From NCBI RefSeq assembly GCF_002797935.1, contig NZ_PGER01000001.1:5022001-5086000 (forward strand): a stretch of 64,000 nucleotides of DNA. The letters are read 5' to 3'. Origin of the DNA: Flavobacterium sp. 1. Lineage in GTDB: Bacteria; Bacteroidota; Bacteroidia; Flavobacteriales; Flavobacteriaceae. How positions within the stretch are numbered: position 1 is the first letter of the stretch; every line of letters begins with the position of its first letter. Of the stretch, positions 56,231 to 64,000 are shown one piece after another. The notes beneath the pieces were generated by a model. That model had not been told where the DNA came from. It searched no databases and saw only the letters and a list, made by a program, of their open reading frames with translations. Both the position numbers and the translations under genes were made by a program.

Positions 56231-57514
56231 TTGAATAAAGACATAAAAATTGCAGTAATAGGTTTGGGTTATGTTGGTTTGCCTTTAGCTAGATTGTTTG
56301 CTACCCAATTTCCAGTTGTAGGTTTTGATATTAATCTGTCAAGAGTTAAAGCATTGCAATCGGGAATAGATAGTACTCTAGAGGTTGATAGTGAAACTTT
56401 GCAAAGCGTATTAGTTCAAAATGGAAGTCATAAAATCGGACTATTTTGTTCTTCAGAAGTAAAAGATATTGCAGACTGTAATTATTTTATTGTTACAGTT
56501 CCAACACCTGTTGATAAAAATAATCGGCCTGATTTGACTCCTTTATACAAGTCTAGTGAAACAGTTGGTTCTGTTTTAAAAAAAGGAGATATTGTTATTT
56601 ATGAGTCTACAGTTTATCCGGGAGTTACAGAAGAGGAATGTGTACCAGTCTTAGAAAAAGTTTCGGGATTACAATTTAATGTAGATTTTTTTGCAGGATA
56701 TTCTCCTGAACGGATTAATCCAGGGGATAAAGAGCATACCGTTGATAAAATATTAAAAATTACTTCAGGTTCTACACCAGAAATTGGGCAAAAAGTAGAC
56801 AATTTGTATCAATCCGTAATTATTGCCGGAACGCATCTTGCTCCTTCGATAAAAGTAGCAGAAGCGGCTAAGGTAATCGAGAATTCACAGCGGGATATTA
56901 ATATCGCTTTTGTCAATGAATTAGCAAAAATTTTCAACCTTTTGGATATCGACACAACAGCTGTACTTAAAGCAGCGGGTACCAAATGGAATTTTTTACC
57001 TTTTAAGCCTGGTTTAGTAGGCGGGCATTGCATAGGGGTAGATCCATACTATTTAGCACAAAAAGCCCAAGAAAAAGGGTATCATCCTGAAATTATATTA
57101 GCAGGTCGCCGTTTAAATGACAGTATGGGCGAATATGTTGCTTCTCAGGTAGTGAAGCTTATGATTAAAAGTGGGATTTCGATCAATGGTGCTAGTTTAT
57201 TGATGTTAGGCATTACCTTTAAAGAAAATTGTCCAGATGTTCGTAATACTAAAATTGTGGATGTAATAAAAGCATTGGAAGATTATGGAATTCAGATTAC
57301 TATTTTTGATCCATGGGCTAATCCAGCTGAAGTGAATCATGAATATGGGCTAAAAACCATAAATGAAAAGCCTGATGCGGTTTTTGATGCTGTAGTTTTG
57401 GGTGTTGCCCATGAAGAGTTTTTAAATTTAAACATCAATTTACTAAGAAAAGAGAATAGTGTGCTTTATGATGTTAAGGGGATTCTGGTTGATAAGGTAG
57501 ATGGTAGATTGTGA
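56231..57514 (+). CDS. Nucleotide-sugar dehydrogenase, WbpO/TviB type (UDP-N-acetyl-hexosamine 6-dehydrogenase)
   Basis: 427 residues, starting with TTG because no ATG fits the conserved N-terminus K-I-A-V-I-G-L-G-Y-V-G-L-P. It has the catalytic Cys in V-G-G-H-C-I-G-V-D-P-Y-Y, and the P-V-D-K-N-N-R-P-D-L substrate loop. This form fits UDP-GlcNAc/GalNAc-to-uronate enzymes more than plain Ugd. Combined with the 4-epimerase upstream it could make UDP-GalNAcA. Substrate is inferred. Confidence 0.87.
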   Translation: MNKDIKIAVIGLGYVGLPLARLFATQFPVVGFDINLSRVKALQSGIDSTLEVDSETLQSVLVQNGSHKIGLFCSSEVKDIADCNYFIVTVPTPVDKNNRPDLTPLYKSSETVGSVLKKGDIVIYESTVYPGVTEEECVPVLEKVSGLQFNVDFFAGYSPERINPGDKEHTVDKILKITSGSTPEIGQKVDNLYQSVIIAGTHLAPSIKVAEAAKVIENSQRDINIAFVNELAKIFNLLDIDTTAVLKAAGTKWNFLPFKPGLVGGHCIGVDPYYLAQKAQEKGYHPEIILAGRRLNDSMGEYVASQVVKLMIKSGISINGASLLMLGITFKENCPDVRNTKIVDVIKALEDYGIQITIFDPWANPAEVNHEYGLKTINEKPDAVFDAVVLGVAHEEFLNLNINLLRKENSVLYDVKGILVDKVDGRL

Positions 57515-57590
57515 TAGATTAGATTTATAAAACTAAATAGAAGAAGCTTTAAATACAAAGTTTAAGTTAAAATTTAAAAAGCATTAAATT

Positions 57591-58637
57591 ATGAAAAAAA
57601 TACTTATTACAGGAGGAGCTGGTTTTATTGGTTCACATGTTGTAAGACGATTTGTGAATAATTATCCAAATTACCAAATTTTTAATTTGGATGCTTTGAC
57701 CTATGCTGGAAATTTAGAAAACATCAAGGATATAGAAAACGAACCTAATTATACTTTCGTAAAAGGAGATATTACCGATGAAAATTTTATTGATAATTTG
57801 TTTCAAGAACAATTGTTTGATGGAGTGATTCATTTGGCTGCTGAGTCTCATGTTGACCGTTCTATTGAAGATCCTTTGGCTTTTGTGAGAACCAATGTGA
57901 TTGGTACTATGAATTTGTTAAATGCTGCCAAAAAAATATGGTTAGGAAATTTTGATGGAAAACGTTTTTACCATGTAAGTACCGATGAAGTTTATGGTTC
58001 ACTTGGAGCTGAAGGTTTGTTTACAGAAACTACTCCATACGATCCTAATTCACCTTATTCGGCGTCCAAAGCAAGTTCAGATCATTTTGTTCGTGCCTAC
58101 GGTGAAACCTATGGCTTGCCTTACGTAATTACAAATTGTTCTAATAATTATGGTCCTTTCCATTTTCCGGAAAAATTGATTCCACTGTTTATTAATAATA
58201 TTATCAATAACAAGCCATTACCCGTTTATGGAGATGGGAATTATACAAGAGATTGGCTGTTTGTAAAAGATCATGCTGTTGCCATCGACTTAGTATTCCA
58301 CGATGGGAAAAATCATGAAACCTACAATATTGGTGGTTTTAACGAATGGAAGAATATTGATTTAGTTAAGGTTTTATGTGAAATCATGGATCAAAAATTA
58401 GGAAGAGTAAATGGAGAGTCTGCTCAATTAATTACGTATGTGAAAGACAGGCCAGGACATGATTTACGTTATGCTATCGATGCTTCAAAAATAAACACTC
58501 AGTTAGGATGGAAGCCGTCTGTAACGTTTGAACAAGGTTTAGAACATACTATTGATTGGTATTTGGATAATCAAGACTGGCTGAATAATGTAACTTCTGG
58601 AGCTTATGCTTCCTATTATGAAAAACAATATTCTTAG
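57591..58637 (+). CDS. rfbB: dTDP-glucose 4,6-dehydratase
   Basis: 348 residues. [10 protein letters not shown] at the start, D-A-L-T-Y-A-G-N-L-E-N, H-L-A-A-E-S-H-V-D-R-S, the V-S-T-D-E-V-Y-G active-site block (T, D, E) and Y-S-A-S-K. This pattern is RmlB. It makes dTDP-4-keto-6-deoxyglucose for rhamnose or related deoxysugars; the other rml genes are not in this window. Confidence 0.95.
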   Translation: MKKILITGGAGFIGSHVVRRFVNNYPNYQIFNLDALTYAGNLENIKDIENEPNYTFVKGDITDENFIDNLFQEQLFDGVIHLAAESHVDRSIEDPLAFVRTNVIGTMNLLNAAKKIWLGNFDGKRFYHVSTDEVYGSLGAEGLFTETTPYDPNSPYSASKASSDHFVRAYGETYGLPYVITNCSNNYGPFHFPEKLIPLFINNIINNKPLPVYGDGNYTRDWLFVKDHAVAIDLVFHDGKNHETYNIGGFNEWKNIDLVKVLCEIMDQKLGRVNGESAQLITYVKDRPGHDLRYAIDASKINTQLGWKPSVTFEQGLEHTIDWYLDNQDWLNNVTSGAYASYYEKQYS

Positions 58638-58681
58638 TAAAATTTAGATTTTAGATTTACTTGTATTAAAATTAAAAAAGA

Positions 58682-59146
58682 ATGAACTGGTACGTAGTTT
58701 ATACCAAGCCCAAATGGGAAAAGAAAGTTGCGGAACGGTTGAATGAAATAGGTATTATTGCCTATTGTCCATTGATGACTAAATTGAGTCAATGGTCAGA
58801 CCGTAAAAAAAAGATACAAGTACCAATGTTTAATTCCTATATTTTTGTACAAATTGAAGAGAAACAGCGCAATGTTATTTTTGAAGTGCCTGGCGCTATC
58901 CGATATTTGTTTTGGTTGGGAAAACCTGCTATTGTAAAAGAAAAAGAAATTAAAATTATTCAAGATTGGCTGAATGAACCAAATGTCTTTGAGGTAGTGG
59001 TTGATAAATGGCAGCAAGGTGATAAGATTATATTAGAGTCGGGTCCGTTTTTGGCACAATCGGCAATTGTAAAAGAGATAAAACAGAATCATTATATACT
59101 TATTTTAGAATCTTTGGGATGTATTCTTAAAGTTAAAAAAAAATAG
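58682..59146 (+). CDS. UpxY-type NusG-like transcription antiterminator
   Basis: 154 residues: an NGN domain starting W-Y-V-V-Y-T-K-P-K-W-E-K-K-V, with F-N-S-Y-I-F-V-Q and P-G-A-I-R-Y-L-F-W. A KOW-like C-terminus carries G-D-K-I-I-L-E-S-G-P-F. It resembles UpxY proteins, which in Bacteroides bind RNA polymerase in the 5' region of their own capsule operons and prevent premature termination. It is followed by a 357-base leader-like gap with a hairpin and then the export genes, so it likely acts on this locus. Confidence 0.9.
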   Translation: MNWYVVYTKPKWEKKVAERLNEIGIIAYCPLMTKLSQWSDRKKKIQVPMFNSYIFVQIEEKQRNVIFEVPGAIRYLFWLGKPAIVKEKEIKIIQDWLNEPNVFEVVVDKWQQGDKIILESGPFLAQSAIVKEIKQNHYILILESLGCILKVKKK

Positions 59147-59503
59147 TTTAATCTTTTTGTTGACTTAAGTTATTTATTTAAAAGGGATTGTAAAATAATA
59201 ATGATTAATTTATTATTAATAAGATTTGAGCCTCAAAAGAACAATCTAAAAGAGCGTATAAATCTTTTTTTTAATATAAATTTGCGAATTCTTAGAAAAA
59301 TATAAATGTGAGTGAAAAATGGGACTCATAAGGGCGAAGCCGTGCTGATTTTTCTGTTAGATAAATAAAATAAAAATAAATATTTTAAACATTTGTTAAA
59401 ATATCAACTAGATGTGTTGTAAAATAACTAAGAGTTCAAGTACTATATATAGGAAATTAAATTTAGTAATTTCATAGCCCAAAAAAATAAATTAATATTA
59501 GAA
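59147..59503 (+). promoter_or_regulatory. Leader-like intergenic region downstream of the UpxY-like gene
   Basis: It contains a TAAATTTG -7 box (59277-59284). A hairpin follows in which GAAAAAT (59314-59320) pairs with ATTTTTC (59348-59354) around a GGC-GAA-GCC mini-hairpin (59333-59341). Then come about 130 AT-rich bases before the next ATG. This layout fits a target for RfaH/UpxY-type antitermination, but no ops or JUMPstart sequence was recognised. Confidence 0.5.
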
Positions 59504-61966
59504 ATGAAAAAAATACTTACAGTAATTATACTTATTATAGCTCTTTTTCAGACTAGCTCTATTTTAGCCCAAGATATTTTAAAAGGAAATGATTTAAGCA
59601 CAGTAAAAGTAGATTATTTATCGGATGGAGATATCGTTAAAATAAAAACGCAGTTGCAAAGCAATAACGTAACAATTGATCAAGCGGAGTCTATGGCTTT
59701 ATCTAAAGGGATGAGTGCCACAGAATTTGCTAAATTAAAAAAACGTTTGTCTCTTCTAGAAGCTCCCAAAGCTGAGGTGGATAAAAAAACGAATAAAAAG
59801 AAATTAAAAGATACAGATTCACAAGATGCGGAAGATGATAGTGAAGATACCCAACGTAAACAAGAAAAAATTGAAAACAAGAAAGTAAAGGACAGTTTAA
59901 ATTCTCTGGTTTTTGGATCAGAATTATTTGATAATCCTACCTTGAATTTTCAGCCCAATTTAAAATTAGCTACACCTGTTAATTATGTTTTGGGGCCGGG
60001 AGATGAATTACAAGTGGGTGTTAATGGAGTGCAGGAGTTTAATGATAATGTATCTGTAACTGTAGAAGGAAAAGTGAATATTCAATATGTTGGGCAAATT
60101 TCAGTTTCAGGAATGACTATTGAAGCTGCAACTCAAAAAATAAAAGGAGCCATTTCTAGAATTTATAGTACAGTACGCTCTGGACAATCGCAGGTTACAG
60201 TTAGCTTAAGTCGCATACGCACCATAAAGATTACTATTATTGGAAGTAAGCAACCAGGAAATTATTCTGTTTCTTCTTTAGCAACGGTGTATAATGCTTT
60301 GTTTTTAGGAGGAGGACCTGGAAAAAATGGAAGCTACAGAAACATTGAGTTAATTAGAAATAATACAGTATATAAGAATATTGATATTTATCGTTTTTTG
60401 GTGAATGGAAATCAATCCGATAATGTGGGATTAAAAGATAATGATGTTATCCGTATTCCAGCTTATACCAATAGGGTTACAGTAGAGGGAGAAGTAAAGC
60501 GCCCCGGTATTTTTGAAATGAAAACAGGTGAGAATTTCTCAAATTTATTAGCTTTTGCCTCTGGGTTCAATGAATTTGCCTATACAGCATCAGTAAATGT
60601 TTTACAAAAAACAGGAAAGGAATTTAAAGTAGCCGACATACAAGCTTCGCAATATGGAAGTTATCAGCCGTTAAATGGAGATGTTTATCGGATTTCTAAA
60701 ATTTTAAATCGTTTTGAAAATCGAATCATTATAAATGGAGCTGTGTTTAGACCTGATACTTATTCTTTTTATCAGGGAATGCGTATTTCAGATTTGATTC
60801 GCCAAGCCGAAGGATTAAAGGAAGATGCTTATCTTAAAAGAGCACGAATAGTTCGTTTGAAAGCAGATTTGACTTATGAAAATGTTAATGTTGATTTATC
60901 AAAAGCAATGGCTGGTGATTTAAATGCAGATATTCTATTGAAAAAAGAAGATGTAATAACTGTTTATTCAATTTTAGATTTTAAGGAAGAGTATAAAGTA
61001 ACAATTGATGGAGAAGTTAAAAATCCAGAGGTATATGATTATCAGGATAATTTAACCCTTAACGATTTGATTGTTGCAGCAGGAGGCTTAACCGGATCTG
61101 CTTCAAAACGTGTAGAGATTGCCCGAATGATCCGCACTGAAGAAATTGATGAAACGAATCCAAACAAGGTAGAATTGTTTAATATTGAAATCACTCCCGA
61201 ATCGAATGAGCAATCCACTAATTTTGAATTAAAGCCTTTTGACGTTGTCAATATTAGAAGAATGGCTGTAACAAACAAACCAGAAATGGTGACAATAACA
61301 GGTTCGGTTGCTTATCCGGGAAAATATGTTTTGGTGGGTAAGAAAGAAAAAATCTATGATGTTATACAAAGAGCAGGAGGATTAACATCCACGGCCAGTT
61401 TAAATGGAGTGAAAATTAAAAGACCAATAAAGAAGATCCAAATAGAAGAAATTGAAAATGTTAGCCTTAATTTGGGTAAAAAAGACAGTATTCAAAAGAA
61501 TTTAGAAAAGAAACTAAAAGAAGATCTAAAGTTCGCAACGATTCCAGTAAATTGGAGTAAAGTAACCAAAAATCAGAAAGGGAGTTCCAATGTGACTTTA
61601 TTGCCTGGAGATGAAATTGTGGTTTCTGCTTACAATGAAACGGTGAAAGTGGCTGGAAATGTGCTTTTAACATCTGAGATAGCCTACAAGAAAGGAAGGG
61701 GTTTCAATTATTATTTGGATGCTGTCGGAGGGATAGATGCCAAAGGCTGGAGAAAAAAAGCATATATTATTTATCCAAATGGTCAAGCCGCAGTATCACG
61801 TTCAGTTTTGCTTTTCTTTAGAACTAGCCCAAAAGTGCTTCCGGGTTCACAAATTGTAGTGCCAGAAAAACCAGAAGCGAAAAAAATGAGTGCTGGAGAA
61901 TGGGTGAGTATTGCCAGTGTTTTGGTGAGTATGGGGGTGCTTTTGGTAACGGCTTTGAAGCCTTAA
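59504..61966 (+). CDS. Large SLBB-domain polysaccharide export protein
   Basis: 820 residues. The signal peptide ends I-L-A-Q near residue 23, with no lipobox Cys. A Lys/Asp/Glu-rich linker covers about 90-130. The Poly_export domain is around V-L-G-P-G-D-E-L-Q-V-G-V near residue 165. A series of SLBB domains each have the V-x-G-E-V-x-x-P-G form, and a hydrophobic helix lies at the C-terminus (V-S-I-A-S-V-L-V-S-M-G-V-L-L). It is much larger than Wza and fits the flavobacterial/Bacteroidota exporters. The Wzz-like gene follows by 114 bases. Confidence 0.9.
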   Translation: MKKILTVIILIIALFQTSSILAQDILKGNDLSTVKVDYLSDGDIVKIKTQLQSNNVTIDQAESMALSKGMSATEFAKLKKRLSLLEAPKAEVDKKTNKKKLKDTDSQDAEDDSEDTQRKQEKIENKKVKDSLNSLVFGSELFDNPTLNFQPNLKLATPVNYVLGPGDELQVGVNGVQEFNDNVSVTVEGKVNIQYVGQISVSGMTIEAATQKIKGAISRIYSTVRSGQSQVTVSLSRIRTIKITIIGSKQPGNYSVSSLATVYNALFLGGGPGKNGSYRNIELIRNNTVYKNIDIYRFLVNGNQSDNVGLKDNDVIRIPAYTNRVTVEGEVKRPGIFEMKTGENFSNLLAFASGFNEFAYTASVNVLQKTGKEFKVADIQASQYGSYQPLNGDVYRISKILNRFENRIIINGAVFRPDTYSFYQGMRISDLIRQAEGLKEDAYLKRARIVRLKADLTYENVNVDLSKAMAGDLNADILLKKEDVITVYSILDFKEEYKVTIDGEVKNPEVYDYQDNLTLNDLIVAAGGLTGSASKRVEIARMIRTEEIDETNPNKVELFNIEITPESNEQSTNFELKPFDVVNIRRMAVTNKPEMVTITGSVAYPGKYVLVGKKEKIYDVIQRAGGLTSTASLNGVKIKRPIKKIQIEEIENVSLNLGKKDSIQKNLEKKLKEDLKFATIPVNWSKVTKNQKGSSNVTLLPGDEIVVSAYNETVKVAGNVLLTSEIAYKKGRGFNYYLDAVGGIDAKGWRKKAYIIYPNGQAAVSRSVLLFFRTSPKVLPGSQIVVPEKPEAKKMSAGEWVSIASVLVSMGVLLVTALKP

Positions 61967-62080
61967 TCTTTTTGGGTTTAAAATTGTTTAAGAGTTTAAA
62001 TCAGTTTAACGTTTAAAAACAAAAATTTTCAGAATTAGGCTATCATTAGACCTATTATTTCTGAAAGCGATAACGAAAAT

Positions 62081-63154
62081 ATGGAAAAACCAATACCCAA
62101 TGATGAAATTTCTTTAAAAGAGTTACTACAAAAAGTCAAAGAATGGTATGTTTATTTACTGTCTAAATGGAAAATTATTGTATTGGCAGGAATTGTGGGT
62201 GCAGCTTTGGGATTGACATATTCTTTTATTAAGAAACCGATTTATACTGCTACTTTGACTTTTGCATTAGAAGATGAAAAATCGTCTGGTGGTGGATTAG
62301 GAGGTGCTTTAGGTTTAGCTAGTTCATTTGGAATTGACCTTGGCGGAGGAGGAGGCAGTATATTTTCAGGCTCTAATTTGACTGAATTGTTCAAATCACG
62401 CACCATGGTAGAGCAGACTTTATTGACTCCAGTTACGGTAAATGGAAAAGTAATTTCTTTGGCCGAAATGTATATTCAGCTAAATAAATGGAGAGAGAGC
62501 TGGAACGACAATCCTAAATATAGCAAAATACAATTTTTACCTGATACTAAACGTAAGTATTTCACCAGAGTCCACGACAGTATTTTGGGAGTTATTTATC
62601 AAAATTTGTCTCAGACTTCATTGTCAGTGGCTCAAAAGGATAAGAAGATTTCAATTATTTCAATGGATGTAGCTTCGACTAATGAATTGTTTTCTCTTTA
62701 TTTTTGTGAAGCATTAGCTAGGCAAGTTGGACGTTTTTATGTTGATACCAAAAGCAAAAAAGCCCGCATGAATATGGAAATTTTGGAGCGCCAAACCGAT
62801 TCTATTCGTGCTGAATTGAACGGAGCTATTACTGGAGTTGCGGTTGCCAATGACAATACCTTTATGCTGAATCCCGCACTCAATGTACGTCGCGCCCCAT
62901 CCGCCCGCAGACAGGTTGATGTGCAAGCGAATACTGCTATACTTACTGAATTAGTGAAGCAAACCGAACTGGCTAAAGTAACGCTCCGCAAAGAAACGCC
63001 TTTGATACAAGTAATTGATCGACCAATTTTGCCCTTACCTAAAGAACGTTTTGGGAAAGCCAAAGGTTTGGTGATGGGAGGGTTTTTGGTAGGTTTTTTG
63101 ATGGTATTCGGGTTGATTGTTAGGCGATTGTTGAAGCAAATGACATCTTTGTAG
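62081..63154 (+). CDS. Wzz-like chain-length determinant protein
   Basis: 357 residues. The N-terminal TM segment is near residues 32-52 (I-V-L-A-G-I-V-G-A-A-L-G). A Gly-rich stretch covers about 70-105 (S-S-G-G-G-L-G-G and G-G-G-G-G-S). A coiled region is in the middle and a second TM segment lies near 325-345. There is no ATPase domain, in contrast to the Wzc-like protein upstream. It should set chain length or link polymerisation to export with the large SLBB protein. Confidence 0.88.
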   Translation: MEKPIPNDEISLKELLQKVKEWYVYLLSKWKIIVLAGIVGAALGLTYSFIKKPIYTATLTFALEDEKSSGGGLGGALGLASSFGIDLGGGGGSIFSGSNLTELFKSRTMVEQTLLTPVTVNGKVISLAEMYIQLNKWRESWNDNPKYSKIQFLPDTKRKYFTRVHDSILGVIYQNLSQTSLSVAQKDKKISIISMDVASTNELFSLYFCEALARQVGRFYVDTKSKKARMNMEILERQTDSIRAELNGAITGVAVANDNTFMLNPALNVRRAPSARRQVDVQANTAILTELVKQTELAKVTLRKETPLIQVIDRPILPLPKERFGKAKGLVMGGFLVGFLMVFGLIVRRLLKQMTSL

Positions 63155-63199
63155 TTTTGTCCTATGGAAGTTTTTTTTCAATACTTAATAGTAAAATAA

Positions 63200-64000
<801 letters not shown>

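Noticed and set aside
59147..59503. JUMPstart/ops element for the antiterminator
   Set aside because: No GGCGGTAG-like sequence was found by eye in the gap.

Overview
The window is chromosomal DNA of a Bacteroidota member, most likely a Flavobacteriaceae species close to Flavobacterium. The evidence is AT-rich intergenic DNA, promoters of the TTG-N19/20-TAnnTTTG type, starts without Shine-Dalgarno sequences, three SusC/SusD pairs, an UpxY-type antiterminator, and str/S10/spc/alpha ribosomal operons without tuf between fusA and rpsJ. No rRNA, tRNA, CRISPR array, prophage or intact insertion sequence was seen.

Layout. (1) 1-5141: housekeeping and accessory genes: the 3' end of a RES-domain toxin gene, a YjjG-like HAD nucleotidase, a secreted protein of unknown function, rarA, a rhomboid protease and rlmB. 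A structured intergenic element lies at 3302-3390. (2) 5421-22480: three tandem SusC/SusD outer-membrane uptake pairs, all on the minus strand. The first has an extra lipoprotein gene. No degradative enzyme is encoded nearby. Between pairs 2 and 3 lies a mobile-element graveyard: a decayed IS200/IS605 tnpA abutting a decayed IS256-type transposase fragment. (3) 22567-24266: an Omp85/BamA-like outer-membrane protein gene broken by a -1 frameshift at a run of seven A. Its last 15 codons recur as fossils upstream of the other two SusC genes, which suggests how the array was duplicated. (4) 24535-41786: rpsL-rpsG-fusA-rpsJ, then rplC through rplQ, including secY, infA, the short rpmJ and rpoA. Internal promoters precede rplC and rpsH, and structured leaders precede rpsH and rpsD. 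(5) 42054-50152: carA, eno, citrate synthase, two pentein-fold (arginine deiminase-like) hydrolases, marC on the opposite strand, a CoA-binding protein gene and recR. (6) 50223-64000: an exopolysaccharide/capsule locus. It holds a Wza-like lipoprotein and Wzc-like tyrosine kinase, a UDP-GlcNAc 4-epimerase-like enzyme, two nucleotide-sugar dehydrogenases, RmlB, UpxY, a second large SLBB exporter with a Wzz-like partner, and the start of a PseB-like dehydratase that runs off the window.

How the parts work together. The SusC/SusD genes should form TonB-dependent pedal-bin transporters for an unknown oligomeric nutrient. The ribosomal block is one co-regulated super-cluster ending at a strong terminator at 41815-41849. 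The last 14 kb makes, modifies and exports a surface polysaccharide, with UpxY probably helping RNA polymerase through the long locus.

No clearly new defence or biosynthetic system was found. The most unusual observations are the frameshifted Omp85 gene and its fossil tails upstream of SusC genes, the two unannotatable transposase relics, and the structured ribosomal-protein leaders.
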